From: Dehalococcoidia bacterium | GTDB taxonomy: Bacteria; Chloroflexota; Dehalococcoidia; SpSt-223 | DNA: 64,000 nt | Direction: 5' to 3' | Assembly: GCA_026003895.1 (NCBI GenBank) | Contig: BPIC01000001.1 | Coordinates: forward strand, 372,001 to 436,000 | Notes under the pieces: generated by a model | The model's database searches: none | Seen by the model: only the letters and a program-made list of their open reading frames with translations | What the model was told of the DNA's origin: nothing | Position numbers and translations under genes: made by a program | Part shown: piece by piece, positions 1 to 9,400 of the stretch | Layout of the letters: each line of letters opens with the position of its first letter | Position numbering within the stretch: the first letter of the stretch is position 1

Positions 1-1025
1 CGCTCCGCCTCCGCCAGGGTCGAGACGCCGGTTGCAGCGAATGAGACGCTGCGACTGGCCGGTCCGATTCGACCAGGGGCGGTGACGGTCGCGCCGGCGC
101 CGTCGTTGAAGACGATCGTCCAGTCCTCCGGATATTGGAACCGGTAGCCAATGATGGGATCGAGATAGGACGAGAGCGGGCGAATGACCGATCCGGGGCC
201 GATGAGCAGCGTCTGGAGGATGAGCGTGAGGGCGAGCTCGGCCGGCGTCAAGACCGCTCGGTTTGGCGCAAGGCGGGGAAGGGTAACGCGGACGCTCCAG
301 ACCTGCCCGCCGAGCTTCGGGGCGACGAAATAGGTGCGGCTGATGCTCTGACCGCTCGCGTCTTCAATTAAAAAGATGTTGGCGGTGGGAGACTGAAAGT
401 ACTCGGCGGCGAGGGTCGCCGGGTTGGAGAGGGTTTGCATCTCGTCAAATGCCCATTCGTCGAGGGCGGGGCCGACAATCGCCGTCAACGGGGTGAGCGT
501 GATCTGATAGGTGGCGGTTGGCGGTCCTGCGACGACGATGCTACCGCCTTGGACCGTCGCGCTCGCGTCGAGGGGGAAGCGGAAGGCGACGTTCGTCCCT
601 TCGGCGATCCAGTGGCGCACCGCGCCGGGCGATACTTGCTCGGGCTGAATCGCTGGGCTGCCGTAGAGGCCGCTGACGGAGAAGATCTCCTCCGGCCACT
701 GTTCGGGCAGACTGAGATCGGGCGGGAACGCGGTGCCGGGGCCGGCGACGGCGTTCCAGACGCCGTTCTTGCGCTGGAGAATGACGGTCGAGGGATCGGT
801 GATCCCCGGCTTCGGGAAGAACCGGACGAGAGCCCAATTGCCGAGGACGCGCGTGATGTCGACGCGGACAGGGACGAGCGACGCGCCGCTCTCGCGCAGG
901 CGGTCCAGCGCCGCCTGCTTGAGCTGCTGGGCGCTTTGGGCGGGTGGCGCGGCGTGGGCATGGGGAAGCAGCGTCAGCAGCAGCGCTGCCAGCAGGCTCG
1001 TGCGGAGCAATCGTCCGAGGGCCAT
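1..1025 (-). CDS. Secreted protein of unknown function (3' end outside window)
   Basis: The minus strand is open from an ATG at 1025 to the window edge, so about 341 residues of the N-terminal part are visible. Residues 1-27 form a clear Sec signal peptide: basic start, Leu/Ala-rich core, and an AHA-AP type cleavage site. The mature part shows no motif I recognise. Near residue 310 it contains GYRFQYPEDW, the kind of Tyr/Phe/Trp-rich strand seen in secreted PsbP-like or DUF1795-like folds, but this is a weak resemblance. It is divergent from the binding lipoprotein that starts at 1172. Frame choice rests on the signal peptide and strong GC3 bias; the plus-strand frames here are arginine-rich shadows. 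Confidence 0.75.
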   Translation of the reverse strand, partial: MALGRLLRTSLLAALLLTLLPHAHAAPPAQSAQQLKQAALDRLRESGASLVPVRVDITRVLGNWALVRFFPKPGITDPSTVILQRKNGVWNAVAGPGTAFPPDLSLPEQWPEEIFSVSGLYGSPAIQPEQVSPGAVRHWIAEGTNVAFRFPLDASATVQGGSIVVAGPPTATYQITLTPLTAIVGPALDEWAFDEMQTLSNPATLAAEYFQSPTANIFLIEDASGQSISRTYFVAPKLGGQVWSVRVTLPRLAPNRAVLTPAELALTLILQTLLIGPGSVIRPLSSYLDPIIGYRFQYPEDWTIVFNDGAGATVTAPGRIGPASRSVSFAATGVSTLAEAE

Positions 1026-1080
1026 CGGAGGAATCGTAGCAGCCGTGCCGGCGAGGCGCTGCTCCCGAGCGACGAAATGC

Positions 1081-1111
1081 TTGACAGGTGAACGACCTGC
1101 GGCACTACAGT
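1081..1111 (+). promoter_or_regulatory. Candidate sigma-70 promoter of the first binding-protein gene
   Basis: A perfect TTGACA at 1081-1086 is followed by two overlapping -10 candidates: ACTACA at 1104-1109 (17 bp spacer) and TACAGT at 1106-1111 (19 bp spacer). It lies about 60 bp before the ATG at 1172, which has GGGGGAG as ribosome binding site. Confidence 0.45.
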
Positions 1112-1171
1112 ACCCGTATCGCCCATACAATCTTCGGCCCCGCTGGAGGGGGCCATCGTCAAGGGGGAGTG

Positions 1172-2743
1172 ATGGTCTCGCTCGTTGGACGCCTCGGCCT
1201 GGTGCTGGTGTTGGCGCTGGTTGCCTGCAGCCCGGCCGCGTCGCCGCAGCCTGGTGCGCCGGCACCCCAGGAAACTCGCGCCGAACGGCAGAACTTGCGT
1301 GTTGCGGTGAAGGGTATTTTCGGCAACCCAACGCCGCAATCGTCCGCGACACTGCACTTCGTCTACTACCCGCTGTACGACAATCTGACCAAGCTGACCG
1401 AAGGGTATCGGGTGGTGCCGTGGGTGGCCGAACGGTGGGAGCTTCAAGGCAACGCTGCCGCTTGGCGTTTCTTCCTGCGCAAGGATATGACGTGGCCGGA
1501 CGGCTCAAAGCTGACGGCGGAGGATGTTGCGTTCACGGTCGATACGATTATGAAGAGCCGCTGGCCGCAACTGCCCTACCTTGAAAACGTCTCGGGTGCG
1601 CAAGTCGTCGACGAGTTCACCGTGGACCTGCTGCTTCGCGCGCCCGATATGAGCATTCCGGCGGCCGGCAATTTCCTCTGGATTGTTCCGAAGCGCTACT
1701 TCGAGAGCGTCGGCTTCGATGGATACGTCCAAAAGCCGGTTGGGAGCGGTCCGTACGAGCTCGTGTCATTCCGGAACGCCGACAGCGTCCAGTTCCGCAA
1801 GCGGAGCCAGCCGCACGCCTTCCGTAAGGCGATCGCCGAGGAAGTAGTCTTTACCGTGATCAGCGAAAACTCGCAGATCATCAACGGGCTGCGTACCGGT
1901 GAGATCGACCTCGCGCTCGATGTCAACTTCACCGGCGAGCAAGCCAACACGTTGAAGCAAGCCGGGATGGACCTTCACGTTGGCCTGAACACCCTGCAGT
2001 ACATGGCGCTGCCGCAAGGGTCGGCGGAGCTGCGCAAGACCCCGTTTACCGACAAGCGGGTTCGCCAGGCGCTCTGGTACGCCATCAACCGGGAGGCGAT
2101 CGCAACCACGTTCTTCCAGGGCTACGCTCAGCCGGCGATTTCGGTGGCGGTGCCGGGGACGCCCTATCACGACCCGACGATTCCGATACCGCCGTACGAT
2201 CCGGCGCGCTCGAAGCAACTGCTGGCAGCGGCGGGCTATCCAAACGGGTTCCGGCTGCCGGGCGGGCTCGACTACAACACCGCCTTTACAACCCAGGACA
2301 TCGTGGTGGCGATTCAGGCGAACCTCCGCGAAATCGGCTTGGAATTCGACGTGACAGCGAACGAGCGGGCGGTGGCGGTTGACAAGGCGTATGGCCGCAA
2401 CAACCTGCAGAAGGGCGATATCTGGGTGGCTCGGCAGGGTGACCCGCTTGGTTTCGGTGGCAGCCGTACCTTCATTGGCTGCGGCAAACCGATCGGTGAC
2501 CCGTCGGCGCTCTATTGGTGCAATGAGCAATGGGACCGGCTGATGGACCAAGCCTATGCCGAGCCGGACGAGCGGAAGCGGGCCGAGATCCTCAAGCAGG
2601 CGGCGCGTCTCCAAGTGGAAGAGGCGTATTACCAGGCGCTCTATGTCGAGCCACTGTTTGGCGTGGCGAGCACGAAGACGCGCGGCTTCAAGCCGGACCA
2701 TCCGCTCTATTTCAACTTCGACGAGGCCTACAAGATCAACTGA
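1172..2743 (+). CDS. ABC transporter substrate-binding lipoprotein, family 5 (dipeptide/oligopeptide/nickel type)
   Basis: A 523-residue extracytoplasmic binding protein of the SBP_bac_5 (DppA/OppA) family, expected to capture peptides or other small organic ligands for an ABC importer. The start at 1172 is chosen over in-frame codons from 1088 because GGGGGAG sits just upstream and the protein then begins with a signal peptide ending in LVAC, a lipobox with the lipidated Cys near residue 19. Family landmarks include the LTAEDVAFTVD region (about residue 116 on), the GSGPYELVSF motif and the RVRQALWYAINR segment. Two close relatives lie at 27815 and 52065. No permease or ATPase gene is in the window, so the partner transporter must be elsewhere. 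Its stop overlaps the convergent VOC gene by 8 bp. Confidence 0.93.
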   Translation: MVSLVGRLGLVLVLALVACSPAASPQPGAPAPQETRAERQNLRVAVKGIFGNPTPQSSATLHFVYYPLYDNLTKLTEGYRVVPWVAERWELQGNAAAWRFFLRKDMTWPDGSKLTAEDVAFTVDTIMKSRWPQLPYLENVSGAQVVDEFTVDLLLRAPDMSIPAAGNFLWIVPKRYFESVGFDGYVQKPVGSGPYELVSFRNADSVQFRKRSQPHAFRKAIAEEVVFTVISENSQIINGLRTGEIDLALDVNFTGEQANTLKQAGMDLHVGLNTLQYMALPQGSAELRKTPFTDKRVRQALWYAINREAIATTFFQGYAQPAISVAVPGTPYHDPTIPIPPYDPARSKQLLAAAGYPNGFRLPGGLDYNTAFTTQDIVVAIQANLREIGLEFDVTANERAVAVDKAYGRNNLQKGDIWVARQGDPLGFGGSRTFIGCGKPIGDPSALYWCNEQWDRLMDQAYAEPDERKRAEILKQAARLQVEEAYYQALYVEPLFGVASTKTRGFKPDHPLYFNFDEAYKIN

Positions 2744-3620
2744 GGCGCGCCGCCCAGCGGCGCGCCGCCTCGCCGTCTTCGACTCGCTCGCTCGCAGGCG
2801 TGCGCTGCTGGAGGCCGATCGTTCGCCCTTCGGGGTCGGCGAAGTAGGCGAGGCGGCCGCCCGGGATGTCGAACGGTGCGGTGACGAAGCGCACGCCGTG
2901 GCGCAGTAGGTCGGCAACGATTCCATCGAGGTCCCACACGCGCAGGATGAACGTTTCGTTGACCTCGCTGCGGTCGGCGGGGAACGGAGCCGGAACGCCG
3001 CCCGGCAGCAGGCCGAGCAGAGCCGTCTCGCCGAGTGACAACCACGCCTCGTCCCGAGTCGTGCGGACCACATCCAGCCCGAGCGTGTCGCGGTAGAAAG
3101 CCGTTTGACGCGCGACGTCGGCGACGCGCATGAGCACCCAGCCGAGCGCGTGAAGGCCGGCAGGAAGCGGCGCGACCCCCGGCAACGGAACCAGCCCTGC
3201 TTCCCAGCGACGGCGTGCCTCGCGGTCCTCGGCAAACGGCGAGTCGGGGGCGCATTCGTGAAACCCCATCATGGATCCGGAAGGATCGACGACGGAGAAT
3301 CCTTGGCCGTCTGGCCCGGCGACGTCGCCAACCATGGGAACGCCGGCATTCTGCAACCGGCGGCGCAGCGGCGCCGCATCGTGGAGGCGCATGACCGGGA
3401 CCATCGGCGCTTGAGCAGGGTCGAACGAGCTCGGGCGCGGCGACCCGCCAAGCAGGCATTCGAATGAAAAGATCTCGCCGAGCCAAAACATCGTCACCGG
3501 CGGCCCATGGCGGAGCGCCGGCAGCCCAATTACATCGCGATAGAAGGCGGTGACCGCCTCCGGATTGGCGTCTCGCCGGACGTACCAGCCAAAGCTCTGA
3601 ATCGTCGCGCGCATCGTCAC
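2736..3620 (-). CDS. VOC superfamily protein with two glyoxalase-like domains
   Basis: A 294-residue protein made of two tandem vicinal-oxygen-chelate (glyoxalase/bleomycin-resistance/dioxygenase) domains, about residues 5-130 and 150-280. Each domain begins with the typical GWYVRR or GWVLMRV strand followed by AFYRDVIGL or AFYRDTLGL. Members bind a divalent metal and act as glyoxalases, dioxygenases or drug-binding proteins; the substrate here cannot be read from sequence. ATG codons at 3620 and 3614 are both possible starts. The gene is convergent with the binding-protein gene on its left. Confidence 0.85.
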   Translation of the reverse strand: MTMRATIQSFGWYVRRDANPEAVTAFYRDVIGLPALRHGPPVTMFWLGEIFSFECLLGGSPRPSSFDPAQAPMVPVMRLHDAAPLRRRLQNAGVPMVGDVAGPDGQGFSVVDPSGSMMGFHECAPDSPFAEDREARRRWEAGLVPLPGVAPLPAGLHALGWVLMRVADVARQTAFYRDTLGLDVVRTTRDEAWLSLGETALLGLLPGGVPAPFPADRSEVNETFILRVWDLDGIVADLLRHGVRFVTAPFDIPGGRLAYFADPEGRTIGLQQRTPASERVEDGEAARRWAARLS

Positions 3621-3773
3621 ACCCCGGCCTAGGGTACTCCATCGCCGGGGAGGCGCCTGTGCTGGTCCGGAGTGCTGGCGGCACCGGCAGCGTGGCTCGC
3701 CGGGCGACTTGGCGTGGCTGACGTGCCGGACCGGCCGGCGTCGCGGCGGGATCGGCTAGACTCCGACGCCGCA

Positions 3774-5177
3774 GTGAACGCCCGGCTGCCGATTTCGCTC
3801 GACGCGCTGGTGCTGACGGCGCTCGTCATCACGCGGGCGCGCGTCGACACGATCGCCAACGCGATCGTCCAGCGGCCGCCGGAGCTGGTGCGCCAGATTC
3901 CCCTTGTCGGCGGACTGCTCCCCGAGCGGGCTTTTGCGCTGCTGGTCGATTGGCTCGCCGACCCGCTCTCGCAGCTGGTGCTGGCGACCACCTTCGGCTT
4001 GCTCGCGCTCTATCTCGTCGTTGATGTCATCGAAACGTGGCCTGGTGGCCGGGTCCGTTGGACGTATCCGGCGAAGCTGGCCTTGCTGGCGGCGATCTGC
4101 CTCGTCTCGGTCGTCGCCAACACCGGGATGGTGATGGCGCTCCGCCAGCTTTCGACGCCCGCGCAGTTTGCCCACGATGGCGGCGTGCTGATGAGCGACC
4201 TTGCGGTCCGCTGGCTGCTCGAGGGGACGAACGTTTATCAGCAGGATTGGCGGACGACGTGGGTCGTTGCCGCCTACCCCAACGGCCCAGGGCTGAGTCA
4301 TTACCCCTATCTGCCCTTTGCCTTCGTTCCGGCCGTCCCGCTGTATCTGCTTACGACGACGCTCTGGGGCTGGTACGACCATCGCCTGTTCTACTTGATC
4401 GCCTACGTCGGGATGCTGGCGGCAACGCCGTGGATCGCGCCGACGCGGAGCGGCCGGCTCGCCTTGGCGGCGATCTTCGCGCTAAACCCGATCCTCGCCA
4501 ACGACCTCATCTACGGCTACAACGATATGCTCCTGTTGGCGATCGTCGTGCTGGCGCTGGCTGCCTACCGGACGGGGCATGTCACGCTCGGCGGCATCGC
4601 GACTGGGCTGGCCGCGGCGACCAAAGGGACGATTTGGCCGCTGGCTCCGTTCCTCGTGCTCTATCTCTGGCGCGGGCGGCGGCTGGCGCTTGATCGGGAT
4701 CTCCTCAGGCCGCTTCTGCCGATCGTGCTGAGTGCACTCCTCTTCATCGCGCCCTTTGCCGTCTGGGATGGCCGTGCCTTGTTCGAGGATACCGTGCTCT
4801 ACAACTCCGGGGCGCCGCTGCCGGACGGGCTGCCGATCAAAGGGTGGGGGGCGGCGGCCTACGTTGTCGCCTTCGGTTGGGTCGACGACCTGTTTGCGCC
4901 CTTCCCCTTCGGGTTGCTCGCGCTCGTCGTCGCCGGACCGCTGTTTGTTGCGCTGCTCATTCGCCAGTGGCGGCGCAACACGCTTCCTGCCGCGTTCGCC
5001 CATTTCGGCATCTTCTCGATCGTCTTCCTCTACTTCTCACGGACGATGAACCCCAATTACCTTGGCTTTGCGCTCGCGATGTTGGCGATTGGCTACTTTG
5101 CCGCCGAGGAGTCGCCACCGCCGGGGCGTGCGGCGCGTGCCGAGCGCGAGCCGGCGGCCGCCGGCGTCGACCGGTGA
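3774..5177 (+). CDS. Polytopic membrane protein, GT87-like (mannosyltransferase-type) family
   Basis: A multi-spanning membrane protein of about 467 residues with at least eight hydrophobic segments. The stretch containing DLAVRWLLEG and later SHYPYLPF resembles the lipid-linked-sugar GT-C glycosyltransferases of family 87 (DUF2029), enzymes that add mannose or arabinose on the outer membrane face. The frame extends back to a GTG at 3672, but no ribosome binding site precedes it. I prefer the GTG at 3774, where the first membrane helix begins almost at once and a TAGACT element lies 11 bases upstream. The stop overlaps the next gene by four bases (GTGA), so it is probably translated together with the methyltransferase. 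GT87 assignment is by pattern only. Confidence 0.75.
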   Translation: MNARLPISLDALVLTALVITRARVDTIANAIVQRPPELVRQIPLVGGLLPERAFALLVDWLADPLSQLVLATTFGLLALYLVVDVIETWPGGRVRWTYPAKLALLAAICLVSVVANTGMVMALRQLSTPAQFAHDGGVLMSDLAVRWLLEGTNVYQQDWRTTWVVAAYPNGPGLSHYPYLPFAFVPAVPLYLLTTTLWGWYDHRLFYLIAYVGMLAATPWIAPTRSGRLALAAIFALNPILANDLIYGYNDMLLLAIVVLALAAYRTGHVTLGGIATGLAAATKGTIWPLAPFLVLYLWRGRRLALDRDLLRPLLPIVLSALLFIAPFAVWDGRALFEDTVLYNSGAPLPDGLPIKGWGAAAYVVAFGWVDDLFAPFPFGLLALVVAGPLFVALLIRQWRRNTLPAAFAHFGIFSIVFLYFSRTMNPNYLGFALAMLAIGYFAAEESPPPGRAARAEREPAAAGVDR

Positions 5178-6076
5178 CCGGCTGCGCGGTCTGCGGCGGT
5201 GACCAACTCGCTGTTCGCGTGCGCTCGCCGCGCCTTACCGTCCTGCGCTGCCGGCGCTGCGGCGTCCATATCGCCCAGCCGCCAGCGCTCGGCGTGGCGG
5301 GTGGGGACTATTACGCTGCGCTCAACCTCGACGATTATCTCGCCTATTACGAGCCGTTTCGACTTCGCGTCTTTCGGAAGAACTGGCAGTGGATCGCGGC
5401 GCGGCAACCACGAGGCATTGCACTCGATATCGGGGCGTCGTTCGGCTGGTTTCTCCGGACTGCGCCGCCTGGCTGGCGGGTGCGGGGACTCGAGCCGGCA
5501 GCGGACGTTGCGGCGCGCGGCCGGGCGCGCGGACTGGATATCCGCACTGGTGGGATCGACGCGCTTGCCGACGACCCAGAGCGCTACGACCTGATCACGC
5601 TCTGGAATGTCTTCGAGCACCTGCCGGCGCCGCGGCGTGTGCTGCGGCTGATTCACGGCCATCTTGCGCCGGGCGGGCTGCTGGCGCTCTCCATTCCCAG
5701 TCGGCACGGGCTGTATAACCGGCTTGCTTATGCTGCTGCGACGATCTCCGGTGGCCGGTTCGTCGACCCGCTCGCCACACTCTTTCAAGTGAACAACCCT
5801 GCGCCGCACCTGTTTCACTATGCGCCGCGTGATCTGCGGCGGCTGCTGCGCGGTGCGGGGTTCGAGGTGCTGGCAATCGTGCCACAGCCGATCGTCGACG
5901 TCCGTCGGCTGGCGCTGCGGGCGAAGCTGGAGCCGGGGCGGAGCCTCGCTGCGAGCCGGGCGGGACGCGCCCTCATGATCGGCGTGGCAGGGTTGTCGTG
6001 GCTGCTCCGGCTGCCGGATGAGATCGCGGTCTATGCCCGGGCCGGGTACACTAGGCTCACCACGAACGAGGAGTGA
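5174..6076 (+). CDS. SAM-dependent methyltransferase with N-terminal zinc ribbon
   Basis: A 300-residue class I methyltransferase. The N-terminus carries two CxxC pairs (C4/C7 and C26/C29), a small zinc ribbon common in sugar- and lipid-carrier-modifying methyltransferases of cell-surface clusters. The Rossmann core follows: ALDIGASFGWF (motif I, about residue 82), DLITLWNVFEHL (acidic loop plus motif IV) and a typical C-terminal insert around HLFHYAPRDL. The start is the GTG at 5174, four bases inside the preceding gene; upstream in-frame codons would run antisense-like through the membrane gene. With the GT87-like partner it suggests modification of a surface polysaccharide or lipid-linked sugar. 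Confidence 0.88.
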   Translation: MTGCAVCGGDQLAVRVRSPRLTVLRCRRCGVHIAQPPALGVAGGDYYAALNLDDYLAYYEPFRLRVFRKNWQWIAARQPRGIALDIGASFGWFLRTAPPGWRVRGLEPAADVAARGRARGLDIRTGGIDALADDPERYDLITLWNVFEHLPAPRRVLRLIHGHLAPGGLLALSIPSRHGLYNRLAYAAATISGGRFVDPLATLFQVNNPAPHLFHYAPRDLRRLLRGAGFEVLAIVPQPIVDVRRLALRAKLEPGRSLAASRAGRALMIGVAGLSWLLRLPDEIAVYARAGYTRLTTNEE

Positions 6077-6081
6077 CGAGG

Positions 6082-6306
6082 ATGGGCATCCGCGAGTGGC
6101 TGGACCGCGTGAAGGATACCTTCGACCCGACAGCCGAGATCAAAGAAGATATCGCCACCGGCCGGGTCAACCTCGAGAACGTCGACGAATACGTCGACGG
6201 TGTTCACCTTCGCCACAGCCAGTTGTTCGGCGAGGATGCGCCGAGCCGCCAAGAGTGGTACGACTACGTCTACCAGCACCTCGAAGCCGATATGCGGAAC
6301 ACCTAG
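6082..6306 (+). CDS. Small acidic protein of unknown function
   Basis: A 74-residue protein starting at the ATG at 6082 with GAGGAG at 6068-6073, the ribosome binding site overlapping the stop of the methyltransferase. It is rich in Asp/Glu with no signal peptide or membrane segment, and is probably helical. The conserved-looking core is WLDRVKDTFDP near the start and RQEWYDYVYQHLEADM at the end. I do not recognise a family. Codon use is like the neighbours, supporting a real gene, and its position suggests co-transcription with the two upstream genes. Confidence 0.7.
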   Translation: MGIREWLDRVKDTFDPTAEIKEDIATGRVNLENVDEYVDGVHLRHSQLFGEDAPSRQEWYDYVYQHLEADMRNT

Positions 6307-6459
6307 CGGCGGATCGGCCGCCGGCGCTCCCGTGCGGGGCCAACCTCGACTGCGTAGGAGGACGACAGCCGGGCGAAGGTCCGCTGCGAGTTCGGTGCGA
6401 AGCCGCTCTGGTTTGATCCTCTTGTAGTGGCAGTCGCGCCGGCGTGTGTGGGAGACGAT

Positions 6460-9400
6460 CTATTCGGCGCGGCCTTCGAGCGCGGCATCGGCGGCGAGGT
6501 AGAGGTCGCGCAGGGCGGCGAGCGTGTCGGGATTGGGCTGCTCCCACAGGCCGCGCTGGGCGGCTTCGAGCAGCCGCTCGGCGATTCCGTGAAGCGCCCA
6601 GGGGTTGGCGCGTTCGAGGAAGGCGCGAGTCTCGCGGTCAAAGAGGTAGGCGGCGGTCAGCCGCTCGTACATCCAGTCTTCCAGCACGTTGGCCGTGGCG
6701 TCGTAGCCGAAGAGGTAGTCGACGGTTGCGGCGAGCTCGAGCGCGCCTTTGAAGCCGTGCTGCTCCATGGCGCGAATCCACTTCGGGTTGACGACGCGGC
6801 TGCGAAAGACGCGCTTGGCCTCCTCTTTGAGATCGCGGACGCGTGCTCGTGCTGGGTCGTGGCTATCGCCGAAGTAGGCTTTCGGCTGGGCGCCGCTGAG
6901 AGCGCGGATGGCCGCCACCATGCCGCCGTGCCATTGAAAATAGTCGTCGGCGTCGAAGATGTCGGTCTCGCGATTGTCCTGATTGATTACGGCGACCTGT
7001 ACGTCAGCAAGAGCGCGGCGGAGTTCGTCTCGGGCATCGAGGCCATAGGTGGAGCTGGTATAGGCATAGCCGCCCCACTTGATGTAGACGGTGGCGAGGT
7101 CTTCGTCGGTGGTCCACGCGCGGGATTCGATGAGGGGGAGGAGCCCGGCGCCATAGGCGGCGGGTTTCGGGCCGAAGATGCGGAAGCGCGCCGGCTCGGT
7201 TGGCTCACCGGCGGCGCGACGGCGCCCCTCCTCGGCGAGGATGTGTTTGCGGACGTAGTTCTGATCGAGGGGCTCGTCGAGGGCAGCGACGCAGGCGATT
7301 GCCTCGTCGATGAGGCTGATCAGGTGGGGAAAGGCGTCGCGGAAAAAGCCGGAGATCCGGAGGACGACATCGATTCGGGGCCGGCCGAGCTCCTCAAGCG
7401 GGATCGGTTCGACGCCGATCAGGCGGCGATTTTCCGGTTGCCAGCGTGGCCGGACTCCCAAGAGCGAGAACACTTGGGCGATGTCGTCGCCGTGGGTGCG
7501 CATGGCGGTGGTGCCCCAGACCGAGATGCCGACCTGCTCGGGGTAGTTGCCGGTCTCGGCGCGGTAGCGGGTGATCACTTCGTGCGCCAGCCGCTCGCCG
7601 ACCTGCCAAGCGGCGACGCTGGGCAGGGTGCGCGGGTCGACGGCGTAGAAGTTGCGGCCGGTCGGCAGAACGTGGGCCATGCCGCGGGAGGGCGCCCCGC
7701 TCGGCCCCGGGGGGACAAAGCGGCCATCAAGGGCGCGCAGGACATTGGTGATCTCGTCCTCGGTGCGGCGGAGCTTGGGGAGGAGCTCGTCGCAGACGAA
7801 GCGGAGCACGGTAGCGACGTCCGGCGGCGCCGAGGTGCCGAGCGTTGCGCTGATCACTGCCGGGATGGCCGCAGCCTGCCAACCGGCGGCGTCGAGGGCG
7901 CGGAGGAGGTCGAGAACGCGCCCATCGATCGCTTCGATAGCGTCGGAGGCGGTCGCGGGTTCGCCGGCGCGGACGCGGGCGAGCCGTTTGCCGGGGGATT
8001 CGAGCAGTTCGTCGAGGCGGTAGCCGAGGGCAGTGGCGACAGCGGCGCGCAGGCTGGGGATGTCGAGGTTTGGCAATCGGACGAGATGCGCCACGAGGTC
8101 GATGAGGTGCTCGCCCTCGGGGACACGTCCGAGGATGTGCAGCCCACCACGGATCTGGGCGCCGGTCAATTCACAGAGGTAGCCGTCGATATTCTCGATC
8201 AGGTGGGCGAAGTCCTTGGCGCGCATTTCGGTCAGGCTGACGGGCGTGCCGTCCTCGGTGACCGTCGGCTCCCACTCGTGGACGTGGCTAGAACTGTCGT
8301 AGTTCAGGATTGTCTGGACATCAGAATCGAGGTTGGCCTTCTGGATAAGTTGCCAGATCTGATTCTGCAGGATCGGGAGCTTCGCGGGGTCGGAGGCTTC
8401 GACTTGGTAGTACTCGTCGACGAGTTGGGCGAGCTCGGCAAGCTCGCCGTAGGCGCCGGCATCGGTGAGGGGCGGGGTGAGGTGATCGATGATGATGGCG
8501 TGGGCGCGGCGTTTGGCTTGGGTTCCCTCGCCAGGGTCGTTGATGATAAAGGGGTAGATCAACGGCACATCGGCAAGGAAGGCGTCCGGAAAGCAGGCCT
8601 CGCTCAGGCCGACCCCTTTGCCTGGGAGCCACTCGAGGGTCCCATGCTTGCCGACATGGATGATGGCATCTGCGCCGAAGTCGTCCTGCAGCCAGCGATA
8701 GAAGGCGTAGTAGTAGTGCGGCGGCGGGAGGTCGGGGAGGTGATAGATGGCGTTGGGGTCTACGCCATAGCCGCGTGAGGGCTGGAGGGCGATGAAGACA
8801 TTGCCGAAGCGGAGGCCGGGCAGGCCGATCGCCTCGCCGGCGAGGTAGGCCTCGCCCGGCGGGGGGCCCCAGCGGTCGGTCATCTGCCGCTGGCTTGGCT
8901 CCGGCAAGCTGGCGAGCCAGGCCCGGTACTGCTCAGCGGGGACGCGCTCGGTGACCTGCGCGAGTTGATCCGGGGAGAACAGCTCACTGTCGTAGGCGCA
9001 ACGGTCGATCAGTTCGTGCATCAGGTGGTCGGGGTCGTCCGGAACACCTTCGACGTGGTAGCCGGCCGCCCGCATCGCGTCGAGAAGCCGGAGGAGAGAG
9101 GCGCCGGCATCGAGACCGACGGCGTTCCCGACCTTGACTGCCTTTTGGGTCGAATTGGTGAGCACGAAAGCGATGCGCTTCTGAGCATTTGGCTTGCGAC
9201 GCAGCGTCGCGAGGCGGAGGACGAGTCCGGCGAGGCGCGCGGCGCGGTCGGGGACGGCGACATAGCGAAAGGCCTCGCTCCCTTCCGGAGCGTCTTTAAA
9301 GGAGAGGGGAGGGCCAATGATACGGCCGTCGAACTCGGGGAGGGCGACGTTCATCGCGACGTCGAGCGGCGACAAGCCGCGGGTCGAGGTCTCCCAGGCG

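Noticed and set aside
6427-8778. 783-codon plus-strand frame opposite cobN
   Set aside because: Gly/Val/Asp/Glu-rich shadow of the cobN reading frame; no domains or ribosome binding site, while the opposite strand encodes a complete CobN.
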